Shown: positions 17,152 through 26,268, numbered from the stretch's first letter. The stretch is DNA of 64,000 nucleotides from Actinocorallia aurantiaca (GCF_039533685.1 NZ_BAAATZ010000032.1:124001-188000); one strand, 5' to 3'. A program made the numbers and translations. Notes: generated by a model from the letters alone, not told the origin.

Positions 17152-18348
17152 GTGGACGAGGGATGGGGCCGGGGGCCTTTCGGGCCCGGGGCGGGGAGAG
17201 GCGCCACGTTGCCGGTGGCGAAACGGGTCCTGGTGGTCTTTCACCACCTGACGGCCGTGAACCGGCTGGCGGACGTGATGACGCTGATCGAGCAGGACCA
17301 CCGGGTGCAGGTGGTGTACACGGTGATGCCGGCGGCGGTGCTGGCCGAAGGCGCGGCGCGCTACCTGCGGAGGTCCGGGGCGGTGGGGATCCCCTGGTCT
17401 CAGGCGGTGAACACGCGGTTCGACCTGGCCGTGGCGGCCGGGTACGGCGAACTGGAAGCCCTCAACGCGCCGGTCATGATCGTGCCGCACGGCGTGGGGC
17501 CCTCGATGCTGAGCCGGCAGTGGGAGGGCGACGGGCCCATCGCGGCACGGCCGGTGGCGGGACTGCGTCCGGAGACCCTCGTCGGGGGCGGCCGGGTGAT
17601 CCCGTCGCTGCTGGCCGTGGCGCGGGACGACCACCGCGACCGCCTGCTGCGGTTCTGTCCCGAGGCCGCACCGGTCGTGAAGATCACCGGAGATCCGGCC
17701 CTGGACCGGATGACGGCCAGCGAACACCTGCGGGAGACCTACCGGGGAGCGCTCGGAGTGCGTCCTGGTCAGCGTCTCGTGGTGATCTCGTCGACGTGGG
17801 GGCCTCGGAGCCTCCTGGGCCGCCATCCGGATCTGCCCGGCCGCCTGGCCGCCGCGCTCCCCGAACGGACCCACCGGGTGGTGATGGCCGTGCATCCGGC
17901 CGTGTGGGCCTGGCATGGCCGGCGGCAGGTCCTGGCCTGGCTGAACAGCGCGTTCCAGGCGGGTCTGATGGTGCTGCCGCCGGAGGAGGGGTGNNNNNNG
18001 GCCATAGGGGATTTCGGCTCCGTGACCTGTTACTCGGCGGCGCTGGGCCTGCCCGTCACGCTGGCGGCGTTTCCGGACTCGGACGTGGTGCCGGACGCGC
18101 CGGGCGAATTGCTGGGGCGGAAGGCGGCCCGGCTCGACCCCGGGTCGCCCGTGCTTCTGCCGGACGCGCGCCTCGTCGGGAAGACCGTGGCGGGCATGCG
18201 GGAGCGTGTGACGTCCCGGCCGGGTGAGTCCGCGCGGCTCCTCCGCCGGGCGATGTACGAGATCGTCGGCCTTCCCGAGCCGGAGGGCGAAGCGCGGTTC
18301 CCGGCGCTGGCCGCGCCGCGGCCCATCAGGGTGGAGCGCGTGCGATGA
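17152..18348 (+). CDS. GT-B-fold glycosyltransferase-like protein, unknown substrate
   Basis: About 398 residues, including an estimated two to three hidden by six Ns at 17994-17999, where the frame continues unchanged. The N-terminal half has RVLVVFHHLTAVNRL and VMIVPHGVGPSM; the C-terminal half has VKITGDPALDRM, RLVVISSTWGPRSLLG and VVMAVHPAVWAWHG. These resemble the two Rossmann lobes of CDP-glycerol glycerophosphotransferases and UDP-GlcNAc 2-epimerase-like GT-B proteins. The GTG start follows GGAGGA. Its stop overlaps the next gene's ATG, implying joint translation. It could act on cell-wall or teichoic-acid-like polymers, but the family is mostly uncharacterised. Confidence 0.6.
   Translation: MDEGWGRGPFGPGAGRGATLPVAKRVLVVFHHLTAVNRLADVMTLIEQDHRVQVVYTVMPAAVLAEGAARYLRRSGAVGIPWSQAVNTRFDLAVAAGYGELEALNAPVMIVPHGVGPSMLSRQWEGDGPIAARPVAGLRPETLVGGGRVIPSLLAVARDDHRDRLLRFCPEAAPVVKITGDPALDRMTASEHLRETYRGALGVRPGQRLVVISSTWGPRSLLGRHPDLPGRLAAALPERTHRVVMAVHPAVWAWHGRRQVLAWLNSAFQAGLMVLPPEEGXXXAIGDFGSVTCYSAALGLPVTLAAFPDSDVVPDAPGELLGRKAARLDPGSPVLLPDARLVGKTVAGMRERVTSRPGESARLLRRAMYEIVGLPEPEGEARFPALAAPRPIRVERVR
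17994..17999. other. Six-base N run inside GT-B-like gene
   Basis: An assembly gap or masked bases. The reading frame is intact on both sides, so the gap is near its true length or differs from it by a multiple of three. Confidence 0.95.
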
Positions 18349-18863
18349 AGCCGGCGTTCACGACCGTCCGGCTGCTGACCGGACGGGGCGGGGCTGTGGC
18401 CGGTGCGCTGGTCGTCACAGGCGGGCGCCGTATTCTCCTGCGCGCCGAGCTCGTCCACCGCGTGGTCCTTCCGCCGCCGCTCCGGAACCGACACCGGCCC
18501 AGCGGGTACGTCGACGAACACCTCGTGGCCGGCGAGGACGATGTTCGCTGGGCTCGCGTCGCCGACGTACTGGTCGCCTGTCGCGACTCGGAGGATCCGA
18601 CCGGTCAGAAGTTCCCCGGCCGAGTCCTGACGGTGATGCCGGGGCCGGAAGGAGAGGTCGTCGTCGTGAACCGGGATGGCGGGCCGATCGTTCTGTACGG
18701 GCCGGTCGGCGCCGGTGGCCTCTGCGGTTCGTTCGCCCATGCCCTGCTCACCGCGGGCGTGCCGCTGGACGCCCTGCGCTCTGCCGTTCTCACGGCCGTC
18801 GAGCCGGGTGGTCAGGTCGGGGCCGCTTCGCCGGGTCCGGCCTCGTCGAGAGCGGCGAGCTGA
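18345..18863 (+). CDS. Hypothetical protein coupled to GT-B-like gene
   Basis: 172 residues starting in an ATGA overlap with the preceding gene. No recognised domain. It contains a possible loop VTGGRRILLRAELVHRVV, then DDVRWARVADVLVACRD and GEVVVVNRDGGPIVLYGPVG, suggesting an alpha/beta protein with a glycine-rich strand end. No signal peptide or membrane segment. Its last 52 bp overlap the 3' end of the convergent NB-ARC gene, so the exact C-terminus is less certain. Function unknown; co-occurrence with the GT-B-like gene is the only clue. Confidence 0.6.
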   Translation: MKPAFTTVRLLTGRGGAVAGALVVTGGRRILLRAELVHRVVLPPPLRNRHRPSGYVDEHLVAGEDDVRWARVADVLVACRDSEDPTGQKFPGRVLTVMPGPEGEVVVVNRDGGPIVLYGPVGAGGLCGSFAHALLTAGVPLDALRSAVLTAVEPGGQVGAASPGPASSRAAS

Positions 18864-20947
18864 GCGGCGGCGTCGTGCCGACCGGCCGCGTCGATCCGGG
18901 TGAGCAGCTCGACCGCCCGTTCCAGGTGGCCGCGCCTGGCGGAGACGTCGGCGGTGCGGGCCGCCAGGTCGGCAAGCGCCAGCTCGGCTCCGGCCTGGAT
19001 GAGGACGGCGCCGGAACGCGTCGCCCGGTCGAGGGCCCGGTCCAGTGACTCGCGGGCCGGGCCGTCCTCGGCGAGGGCCAGCTGGATGTCGGCCAGGGCC
19101 AGCAGGATCCGGGCCTCGTGGTGGTCGTCGCCGCGTGCGGCGAAGTAGGCGCGTGCGGCGGTGAGGTGCTCTGCGGCCTCGGCATGCCGGCCGAGATGTC
19201 GGAGCGCCTCACCGAGCCGACTGGTCATCAGCGCGATGCCGCGCGGCCGGTCGAGCTCGTGGTGGACGGCGAGCGCCGCGGCGAAGGTCCGGACGGCCTC
19301 GTCCGCGTGGCCGTCGGCCAGCCGGGCGCGGCCGAGGCCCTCGAGCGCCGCCGCCTCGCCGAGCGCGTGCCCGGCCTCCTGCGCCACGTCCACGGCTTCT
19401 TCGCAGAACTCGGCCGCGGTGGCGGGGTCGCGGAGCTCGAGCCGCGCGTCCCCGAGACCGACGAGCATCCTGGCCTGGGCGGGAGCGTCGTCGCAGATCC
19501 GGGCGGACGCGAGACCGAGGGCGTAGCTGTCCAGCCAGGCCCTGTAGTGCTTGCGGCGGCCGAACAGGCTCCGCAGCGTCTCGGCGAGTTGCCAGACGGC
19601 CTCGTGCCGGCCCCGGTCGGCCGCCGCACGCTGGAGGACGAGAAGTCCGGGCAACTCCGATTCGAGCCAGTCGAGAGCCTCGGCCGTGTCGGGGAACGCG
19701 TCCTTCGGCACGTGCGCGTATGCCTCCGCCAGGTGCCAGCGTCCCGGGTTGACGACGATGTCGGCGGCCGCCGCGGCGAGAATACGGTGCCGGAGGAGCC
19801 GGTCGAAGGCCTCTTCCCTGGCCGCCGGTTCCTCGAAGAGCTCCATCAGCTCGTCTGCGTAGAGCCGCAGAAGATCGTGAAACCGGTAGACGGCCGGGGT
19901 CTCCTCAGCGATCAGGTGTGCTTCGGCGAGCTCTTCCAGCCGGGCACCGGCCTCCGCGGTGCCGCAGCCGTCGAGCACCGCGGCGGTTCCGGCGTCGAAG
20001 TGCGGCTCCGGATTGATCGCCAGCAGGCGGAGCAGCCGTGCGGGGCCGGGTGCCAGGCCGGCGTAGGAGATGTCGAAGGCCGCGCGCAGAGAGGTGTCTT
20101 CATCGCTGCTGAGAGCGGTGAGCCGGCCGCGTTCGTCGACCAGTTCCTCGACGATCCGGGCGATCGGCAATCGACCGCGGACCTTGAGCCGGGCCGCCGA
20201 GGTGCAGACGGCGAGGGGAAGCCGTTCGCACAGCCGGACCAGTTCACGCGCGGCCTCGGGTTCGGCACCGGTCCGCTGCTCGCCGAGCATCCGGGTCAGC
20301 AACTCGACGGCGTCGGTCTCCTTCAGCGAGTCGACCGGTACGAAGGAGGCCCCGTCCAGGGCCAGCCCCGACAGTCGGCGCCGGGTCGTGACGACCACGA
20401 CCGACGAGCCCTGGCCGGGCAGCAGGGGACGGACCTGGGCGGCCGTGGCCGCGTCGTCGAGCAGGACGATCAACCGGCGGCCGGACGTCAACGAACGGAA
20501 CAGCGCCGCCTGCTCGCCCATCTCCAGCGGGATCCGATCGGGCGGCGTTCCGAGAGCCCGCAAGAACGCTTCCAGCGGAACAGACGGCTGCACCGGTTCG
20601 GCGGAACCCGGCATCCGCAGCTCTGCGAAGAGCTGCCCGTCGGGGTACCGCTCCCGGATCTGGTGCAGCCAGGCCAGGCCGAGAGAGGTCTTGCCGACCC
20701 CGCCGGGGCCCGTCAGCACGATGATCTGGGGGCTGCCGTCGTGAGCGGCCTCCCCGAGACCGGAAAGTTCCGCCAGTTCGGCGATCCGGTTGGTGAAATG
20801 GGCGGGACGGGCTCGGAGCTGCGCCGGCGCGGGCGTCCACGAACGGGCCGAGATGTGGATGCCCCCGTGAACGGTCCCGGCCTGCACCACCGCTCCGGCC
20901 GCGTCACCGTGGAATTCGTTCCCGCTCCGCATGCCGTCGCGCCTCAC
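18812..20947 (-). CDS. NB-ARC/TPR protein with N-terminal amyloid-like motif (bacterial NLR)
   Basis: About 711 residues from a GTG preceded by AGCAGGA (ATG at 20932 is the alternative). Residues about 9-32 hold GNEFHGDAAGAVVQAGTVHG followed by GIHIS, a short motif with a V-V-Q-A core. Then comes an NB-ARC domain with P-loop GPGGVGKTS (about 80-88), Walker B LIVLLDDA, VVVVTTRRRL and RFHDLLRLYA in the MHD position, and many TPRs (about 400-700). This is the layout of bacterial NLR-like sensors: TPRs sense, NB-ARC oligomerises, and the N-terminal motif would template a partner. The small gene 35 bp upstream ends in the same motif. Not a SARP, as it has no DNA-binding domain. Confidence 0.85.
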   Translation of the reverse strand: MRRDGMRSGNEFHGDAAGAVVQAGTVHGGIHISARSWTPAPAQLRARPAHFTNRIAELAELSGLGEAAHDGSPQIIVLTGPGGVGKTSLGLAWLHQIRERYPDGQLFAELRMPGSAEPVQPSVPLEAFLRALGTPPDRIPLEMGEQAALFRSLTSGRRLIVLLDDAATAAQVRPLLPGQGSSVVVVTTRRRLSGLALDGASFVPVDSLKETDAVELLTRMLGEQRTGAEPEAARELVRLCERLPLAVCTSAARLKVRGRLPIARIVEELVDERGRLTALSSDEDTSLRAAFDISYAGLAPGPARLLRLLAINPEPHFDAGTAAVLDGCGTAEAGARLEELAEAHLIAEETPAVYRFHDLLRLYADELMELFEEPAAREEAFDRLLRHRILAAAAADIVVNPGRWHLAEAYAHVPKDAFPDTAEALDWLESELPGLLVLQRAAADRGRHEAVWQLAETLRSLFGRRKHYRAWLDSYALGLASARICDDAPAQARMLVGLGDARLELRDPATAAEFCEEAVDVAQEAGHALGEAAALEGLGRARLADGHADEAVRTFAAALAVHHELDRPRGIALMTSRLGEALRHLGRHAEAAEHLTAARAYFAARGDDHHEARILLALADIQLALAEDGPARESLDRALDRATRSGAVLIQAGAELALADLAARTADVSARRGHLERAVELLTRIDAAGRHDAAAQLAALDEAGPGEAAPT

Positions 20948-20982
20948 TGCGTCCTGCTCGCGGCGCTCCGCTCCCCCACGGT

Positions 20983-21303
20983 TCAGGTCACCGTGAGACC
21001 GCCGTGGACATCGCGTGCTTGGACGACGGTCCTGGCCTGACCGTGGAAGGTGTTGCTGACGCCGTCGCCGGTCACCTGGTTCCACAGGTCTCGGCACTGG
21101 AGCTCGAAAGCCTGGTCCCCGGCGAACTCCTCGTGCAGGGCGGCGGCGGCCGACTCCGGCGTGTCCAGCGTCTGAGCCCGCCCGGCCAGACGCTCTCTGA
21201 TCCTGCCGACGAGAACGCCCAGCGCCGTCCCGGTGGACTCGCCCGCCCCCGTTGCGATTCCGGTCGCGACGGCACCGGCGATGGCGAGCGTTATCGGATC
21301 CAT
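20983..21303 (-). CDS. Small helical effector candidate with C-terminal amyloid-like motif (Bell-type)
   Basis: 106 residues. GGAGGAG precedes the ATG. The first 35 residues form a hydrophobic Gly/Ala-rich helix region (ITLAIAGAVATGIATG), followed by amphipathic helices to about residue 80. The C-terminus carries VSNTFHGQARTVVQARDVHG then GLTV, which matches the N-terminal motif of the adjacent NB-ARC protein: N-x-F-H-G-x-A, V-V-Q-A, V-H-G-G. Helical N-domain plus C-terminal signalling motif is the architecture described for Bell-domain effectors, proposed to damage membranes once templated. Same strand and operon as the NB-ARC gene. Similarity to Bell domains is by general features only. Confidence 0.75.
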   Translation of the reverse strand: MDPITLAIAGAVATGIATGAGESTGTALGVLVGRIRERLAGRAQTLDTPESAAAALHEEFAGDQAFELQCRDLWNQVTGDGVSNTFHGQARTVVQARDVHGGLTVT

Positions 21304-21596
21304 GGACTCCTCCGAGAATCTCTATATGTGATTCCGATCAGTCCATCACGCTTACACGGTCCTGACTATAGGAAAACATCAATCAGGAGGGCGTACGTGT
21401 CTGGAGGGCGCGTTCCGTCGGCGGCTGCATCGCATCACGCCGGGGACACCGTCCGAACGGACCGCGCAGACCGGCGACCACCGCCACGGAGCGGTGGCTG
21501 TTCCCTTGCAGAGAAGTTTCCGCAGGATCTTCCCCGCAAGGCGGGATGAGGATGTCGGCCACGGCGCCTTGGTGCAGGTCTTGTCGGCGGGGGGGA

Positions 21597-22049
21597 TCAG
21601 CCGAGCCAGCGGCCTTCGCGCATGAGGTCGCGGCCTCGCAGCTCGTTCGCCTCGCGCCAGGACTGGATGCGGCGCGGCCGGATCACGAAGTACTGGTAGG
21701 GCTCGTCGAGTTCGCGCGGGTCGAAACCGGTCCTGGTCGCGAAGGCGTCGCCCGTCTCCGGGGAGAGGTCGGCGGTGGCCAGTGGTTCGGCGGTGCCGTC
21801 GATGACGACGACGTCGCGGGTCGGTCCGAGGCTGAGCCGGACCCGGCCGTCCGCCAGCAGGTTGCGGGCGGTGATCGAGGCGCGCGGCGTCGAGATGAGG
21901 AGCGTGGTCCCGTTCCAGAGGTATGAGAGCGGGACGAGGTGGACGCCGTCCGGGGAGCCCGACGTCGCGACCCAGAGGTCGACGTCGTTCTCCAGTTTCG
22001 CGCGGGTGTCCCGCAGCCTCTCCTCAAGGCCACGCGGCGCGTCCGTCAT
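21597..22049 (-). CDS. Pyridoxamine 5'-phosphate oxidase-like / F420- or FMN-binding protein
   Basis: 150 residues starting at the ATG preceded by AGGAGG, not at the longer frame to 22238. The split-barrel fold is indicated by DLWVATSGSPDGVHLVPL, TTLLISTPRASITARNLLAD, VRLSLGPTRDVVVIDG and YFVIRPRRIQSWREANEL at the C-terminus. This branch in actinobacteria includes F420H2- and FMN-dependent reductases and nitroreductase-like proteins; cofactor is not determined here. Stands alone between the NLR pair and the VOC/AraC genes. Confidence 0.82.
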   Translation of the reverse strand: MTDAPRGLEERLRDTRAKLENDVDLWVATSGSPDGVHLVPLSYLWNGTTLLISTPRASITARNLLADGRVRLSLGPTRDVVVIDGTAEPLATADLSPETGDAFATRTGFDPRELDEPYQYFVIRPRRIQSWREANELRGRDLMREGRWLG

Positions 22050-22204
22050 GCTTCCTCCTGTCACTTCGTGGGGATCCCTTCCTTCGGGAATCCGGCTTCG
22101 CCGGCCATCGGTCGGTTCACCGGGGCGGCGCGCGGTGCGCCCTGTGCCGCCCCGAGCCCGGCGGCCGTCTCGTGATCGGCTGCCGGGCAGGGGGCGGCGA
22201 CGCG

Positions 22205-22833
22205 TCAGGGTATGAGCGCCGGTGATGCGACTTCCCATGCGAACCCGTCCAGGTCGGTGAAAGGCCCGGCATCGCCGCCGAGCACGAGCCGGTGCGATCC
22301 GGTGCCGTCGGGAGAGACGCCCACGTCCTTGGCGAGGGCACGACGCCGGTAAAGCGCCAGCTTGACGGGGCTCGAACCGGCGTCGAACTCGACGTACATG
22401 CGGCCGAAGCTCTTGCCCACGGCAAGGCCCTGGTCGACGTAGAACCGCTTGCTGGCGGCCACGTCCGCGACTCCCAGCAGGAGCACGATCTCGTCGATCT
22501 TCCGGGTGGCGGGGCCGGTGTTCTTCTTCGCCGAGGTCGCGACCTTCCAGATCGTCCCGTCCGGAGCCTGCACGACACCGCCGTAGCCCCAGAGCGACTT
22601 CGCGGCGGGCTTCAACGACGTGGCGCCGGCCTCCAGGGCCGCGTCGATGAGGCTGTTGACGTCGGCCGGCTGGGACACCGTGAGCGCCATCGTGAATCCC
22701 CGGAAACCGGTCGTGGGCGCCTCGGAGGCGCGCAGGCGTATCTGCCCGTCCAGGCCGAAGGCGGTGTAGAAGCGGTCGGCGGCCGTGGGGTCGGCCACCT
22801 CGAGGGTCACGGATTCAATGATTGCCATGGCCA

Positions 22834-22834
<1 letters not shown>
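22205..22834 (-). CDS. VOC-family (glyoxalase-like) protein with two modules
   Basis: About 209 residues with two beta-alpha-beta-beta-beta modules: IIESVTLEVADPTAADRFY and IDEIVLLLGVADVAASKRFY, each opening one half of the paired fold. VOC proteins include glyoxalases, dioxygenases and antibiotic-binding proteins; no metal set identifies the activity. The chosen ATG at 22834 overlaps the AraC stop by one base (TGATG), which indicates translational coupling and decides the start over the second ATG two codons later. Confidence 0.82.
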
Positions 22835-23295
<461 letters not shown>

Positions 23296-23328
23296 GAGAG
23301 AACTCCTTCTCCTCGATGTCCGGGCGGC

Positions 23329-23739
23329 TCAGCGAACCTCTTGGATGCGGACCAGGTTGCCCGCGGGGTCGCGGAAGGCGCAGTCGCGGATGCCGTACGG
23401 CTGTTCGGTCGGCTCCTGGACGACCTCGGTGTCACCGGCCTGCACCTTCTCGAAAGTGTCGTCGAGGTCCCGGGTCGCCAGCAGGATCCAACCGTAGGTG
23501 CCCTTGGCCATCATCTCGGTGATGACGCGGCGCTCCTCCTCGGTGACGCCGGGGTCCGCGGCCGGCGGTGCCAGAAGGATGGACGTTCCGGGCTGGCCGA
23601 CGGGGCCGACCGTGATCCAGCGCATCCTGCCCTGCCCGACGTCGCTGCGGACCTCGAAGCCGAGGGCGTCGCGATAGAAGGCCAGGGACGCGTCCGGGTC
23701 GTCATGCGGGAGGAAGCTCGTGTGAATGGTGATGTCCAT
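23329..23739 (-). CDS. VOC-family protein, single module
   Basis: About 136 residues. TSFLPHDDPDASLAFYRDAL, MRWITVGPVGQP, ILLATRDLDDTFEKVQ and DCAFRDPAGNLVRIQE are typical of single-module VOC proteins that dimerise. The start is taken at the second methionine (MDITIH, 23739), since the upstream ATG at 23748 adds only three residues. It precedes the AraC gene by 33 bp on the same strand and is likely co-transcribed with it. Activity unknown. Confidence 0.82.
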   Translation of the reverse strand: MDITIHTSFLPHDDPDASLAFYRDALGFEVRSDVGQGRMRWITVGPVGQPGTSILLAPPAADPGVTEEERRVITEMMAKGTYGWILLATRDLDDTFEKVQAGDTEVVQEPTEQPYGIRDCAFRDPAGNLVRIQEVR

Positions 23740-23756
23740 GACGATCATGCTAAGCC

Positions 23757-23789
23757 CGGCTCCATGACCTGCGCTTCTCGATTCCCGAC
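23757..23789 (-). pseudogene. Remnant of an AraC-gene 3' end
   Basis: These 33 bases match 22846-22878, inside the 3' end of the AraC gene, at all but four positions. Read on the minus strand they give VGNREAQVMEP, against VRNREAPVAEP in the intact gene, and run to a stop just before the VOC start. The upstream sequence is unrelated. This suggests an ancestral tandem copy of an AraC-VOC pair of which only the AraC tail remains. Confidence 0.5.
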
Positions 23790-23954
23790 ATTCAACTCAC
23801 ACACCTTACAAAAGGCAGATAAGCCCCGATCCGCAAATATGCCACATGCCGCAAATCTTCTAAAAGGCATGAAGGCATCGCCCATATACCCAGATATACC
23901 CCTTCCCCTTCCGCTACGATCCTCACCACCCCCCAAGAGAAAGGGATTTCCCTC

Positions 23955-24158
23955 ATGCCCAAGTCCTGGCTCACCGCGTTTCTGCTCTGCTTCTTCCTCG
24001 GCGGTCTCGGCATCCACCGTTTCTACGTGGGCAAGACCGGCACCGGCGTTCTGCAGCTGCTCACCCTCGGTGGCCTCGGCATCTGGGTGCTGATCGACCT
24101 CGTCCTGATCATCGTCGGCAGCTTCACCGACAAGCAGGGCCGGCCCCTCGCCCGATGA
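23955..24158 (+). CDS. TM2-domain membrane protein
   Basis: 67 residues forming a TM2 domain: two hydrophobic helices, LTAFLLCFFLGGLGIHRFYV and a second from GVLQLLTLGGLGIWVLIDL, joined by a short turn containing the conserved GIHRFYVGK and ending near the D of the second helix. A short A/G-rich ribosome site (GAGAAAGGGA) precedes the ATG. TM2 proteins are small inner-membrane proteins of poorly defined role. It is monocistronic, with an A/T-richer promoter region of about 165 bp upstream. Confidence 0.88.
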   Translation: MPKSWLTAFLLCFFLGGLGIHRFYVGKTGTGVLQLLTLGGLGIWVLIDLVLIIVGSFTDKQGRPLAR

Positions 24159-24396
24159 CCGGATCGCCGGGCACGGCGACCTGAGATCCTTCCCGCCGTG
24201 CCCGGCCCCTCGCGAATCCATCAGCGAAATTCCGAGCGGAATTCACGTGCCCCGCCGATTCCGGGTGGCTTTTCTCACCGCTCTCACCCCTGCCCGGCTC
24301 CGGGCGTCCCTGCTCGGATTCAGAGGAGAGCGGAGGCCGCCGCGAACGGCGACGGCTTCCACGACTCGGCGGAAGTCGCTTCCGGCAGCCGGAGTG

Positions 24397-24776
24397 TCAG
24401 TCGCGGCGGGCGATGATGCGGTAGGCGTTGCCGTGCTTCGGGATCAGGTGCCGGACCGTGTGGTCGAGGACGAACGCCCCCAGGAGGACCGGTGCGGCCA
24501 GCAGCATGGAGAGCCCGAAACGCAGACGGTCGAGGAGCCTCGGGCGCCGGGGCGCCCAGGGACGGGTGGGGTTCGGACCGAAGGCGTTGAGGACGACGGC
24601 GGCGGCGAAGACGAAGTCGTGCCCCAGATCCGCCTTGTCACGTTCCACGGTGATGACGGAGAAGCCGTTCTCCACGAGCGCCTTCTCCAGGTTCCCCGCC
24701 GGGAACATGTGCAGGTGCTGGGGCTGCATCCACTGGAACCAACCCTCGACTTCGCCGGGAGCACCCGGAGCAACAC
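24397..24776 (-). pseudogene. C-terminal remnant of a class I methyltransferase gene
   Basis: On the minus strand a frame reads WFQWMQPQHLHMFPAGNLEK, NGFSVITVERDKADLGHDF and ends HGNAYRIIARRD. This is the C-terminal part of an S-adenosylmethionine-dependent methyltransferase (methyltransferase type 11/12-like), including the usual HLHMFP strand and the terminal YRIIARR. The SAM-binding half is absent: the frame loses similarity around 24776, where unrelated sequence begins. It is a truncated relic or recombination scar unless the join is an assembly error. Confidence 0.55.
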
Positions 24777-25483
24777 GACAATGATCGAATCAGTGCAGCG
24801 CCTCTACCCTGAGGCCACCCTCGTCGACGTCCCCTACCTGGCCGACGGCAACGCCCGAGCCCTGCGCTCCTTCTCCACCCCTTCTCCTGGCGACGACCCG
24901 TCTCCGCGGTCCACCGCGACTGCGAGTCGATCGGTTTCTGCGGTGGGCATGCTCGTCCCACCACAGCGGGACGGTGTGTAGCGCCGGTCCAGGTAGGGCA
25001 CAGGGCCACCTCCGCCGCCACCCCGAAACGCCGCCCCGATCTCGCCGCGACCGGTACCCCCGCGCCCGGGGAAGGAATGGCTTCATGCAGAGCCTGTTAC
25101 ATTCCGGCCATGCATGGAAAAGTTCAATGGTATTGACCACTTCTTATTTGCCGCTTACCGTCACCATTGCATTCATGAAATCAACGGAGAGGCTGACCAT
25201 GCCTTTCACCGGACGGTTCGCGGCGATCGAAGATCGCATTCCCGGGCGTGCCCGCCTCCGCCGGCCGCAACAGCTCGGAAACGCATGGGACCGTCAACTC
25301 CACCGGCACCGGCACCGGCACCGGCCTGCCGATCTTCTCGGCCGCCTTCGCCCGGACGCCGACGCCTCCCGGCCACTCCTGCCAGTGCACCGTCCCGAGC
25401 GCCACGGTCACCGCCCTGTAGACGCCGCAGGGCGACCCGGCCATCCGCACGTTCACCGTGCGCCCACCCCCGAAGGAGAACTC
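24777..25483. other. Region of degraded sequence without an intact gene
   Basis: About 700 bp. A plus-strand frame from 24781 begins MIESVQRLYPEATLVDVPYL but soon becomes low-complexity. Another frame ending at 25419-25421 reads like the tail of a secreted protein (TVNSTGTGTG, then CQCTVPSATVTAL) but is closed by a stop upstream. A CACCGG unit is repeated four times at 25301-25324. I see gene debris rather than a functional gene, next to the truncated methyltransferase. Confidence 0.5.
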
Positions 25484-26083
25484 ATGTCCCGCGTCAAGAC
25501 CCTGATGGCCGCGACCGCCACCGCGGTGACCGCCGTCTCCGGCGCCGCCTCCCCCGCCTCCGCCTGGCCCGCAGGCGACTTCACCGCCACGCTGGGAGCA
25601 AACCTGTCGTTCACCTGGGCCCTGGGCACCGACACCTGCGCCTCCTCCACCCTGGAAGGGGTCATCACCAGCGGCGGCGCCATCACCATCGACACGGCCG
25701 CCTTCGGCGGCTGCACCGGCACCATCTCCTCAGTCGTCGCGTTGCCGGCCTCCTCCCCTTCCGCGAAGGCCACGTCAACGAGCCTGTTCTGGAACTGGAA
25801 CCTCACACCCACCAGCGGCTACAGCTACGACGGGATCCTCTCCGTCACCGGTTTCCGGGTCGCCGTCCGGTTGAACAGCCTCGGCGGCATCACCTGCGTC
25901 TACACGAGCCCCTTCAGCGGCTACTACTACCACGGCACCAACCCCAGCCGACCGTTTTCCTCCCCCTACCTCCAGTTCCGCTTCCCCGGCGTCCCTGTCC
26001 CCAAATCCGCCTCGGGAAGCCACTGGCTCTGCCCCAACACCGCCACGCTCACAGGCGTCTACGTGGTCTACGGCATCGTCTGA
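25484..26083 (+). CDS. Secreted protein, unknown function
   Basis: 199 residues. GAAGGAG lies upstream of the ATG at 25484, deciding the start against a much longer frame. A signal peptide (MSRVKTLMAATATAVTA, cleavage likely after SPASA) precedes a Ser/Thr/Gly-rich, beta-strand-like mature domain with five cysteines, including DTCASSTLEG and FGGCTGT. The general pattern (strand, Cys, SxxxG, then F-x-G-C) resembles the secreted protein at 33409, suggesting one family. No enzyme motif. It is the first intact gene after a degraded stretch. Confidence 0.75.
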   Translation: MSRVKTLMAATATAVTAVSGAASPASAWPAGDFTATLGANLSFTWALGTDTCASSTLEGVITSGGAITIDTAAFGGCTGTISSVVALPASSPSAKATSTSLFWNWNLTPTSGYSYDGILSVTGFRVAVRLNSLGGITCVYTSPFSGYYYHGTNPSRPFSSPYLQFRFPGVPVPKSASGSHWLCPNTATLTGVYVVYGIV

Positions 26084-26135
26084 TCCGTCTGGTGCCAAGG
26101 CGAGCGAGCGGAGCCCTCGGCCCCGTGAGCGGTGC

Positions 26136-26268
26136 GGTGAGGGGACGGCCGAAGTCGACCTTGTCGCGGATCCAGATCTGGGCGCCGAGCAGGCCGATCA
26201 TGCCGTAGAGGATGACGGTGACACCGCCGAGGACGCCGCCCGGGATCGTGACGGCGTCGCCGTCGCCC
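26136..26268 (-). pseudogene. Fragment of a uracil/xanthine permease gene next to a gap
   Basis: On the minus strand the 44 codons after the N run read AVTIPGGVLGGVTVILYGMI, GLLGAQIWIRDKVDF, matching the conserved loop and helix of nucleobase:cation symporter-2 permeases (UraA type). Similarity stops after VDFGRPL, and sequence on the other side of the gap does not continue the permease. Either a decayed fragment or a mis-joined contig end. Confidence 0.55.

Noticed and set aside
25301..25324. Four tandem CACCGG units
   Set aside because: Short, codon-like Thr-Gly repeat in decayed coding sequence; not a meaningful repeat locus.
24974..25483. N-terminal extension of the secreted protein at 25484
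   Set aside because: The extension has no signal-peptide logic and is Arg/His-rich, while a good ribosome site and signal peptide begin at 25484.
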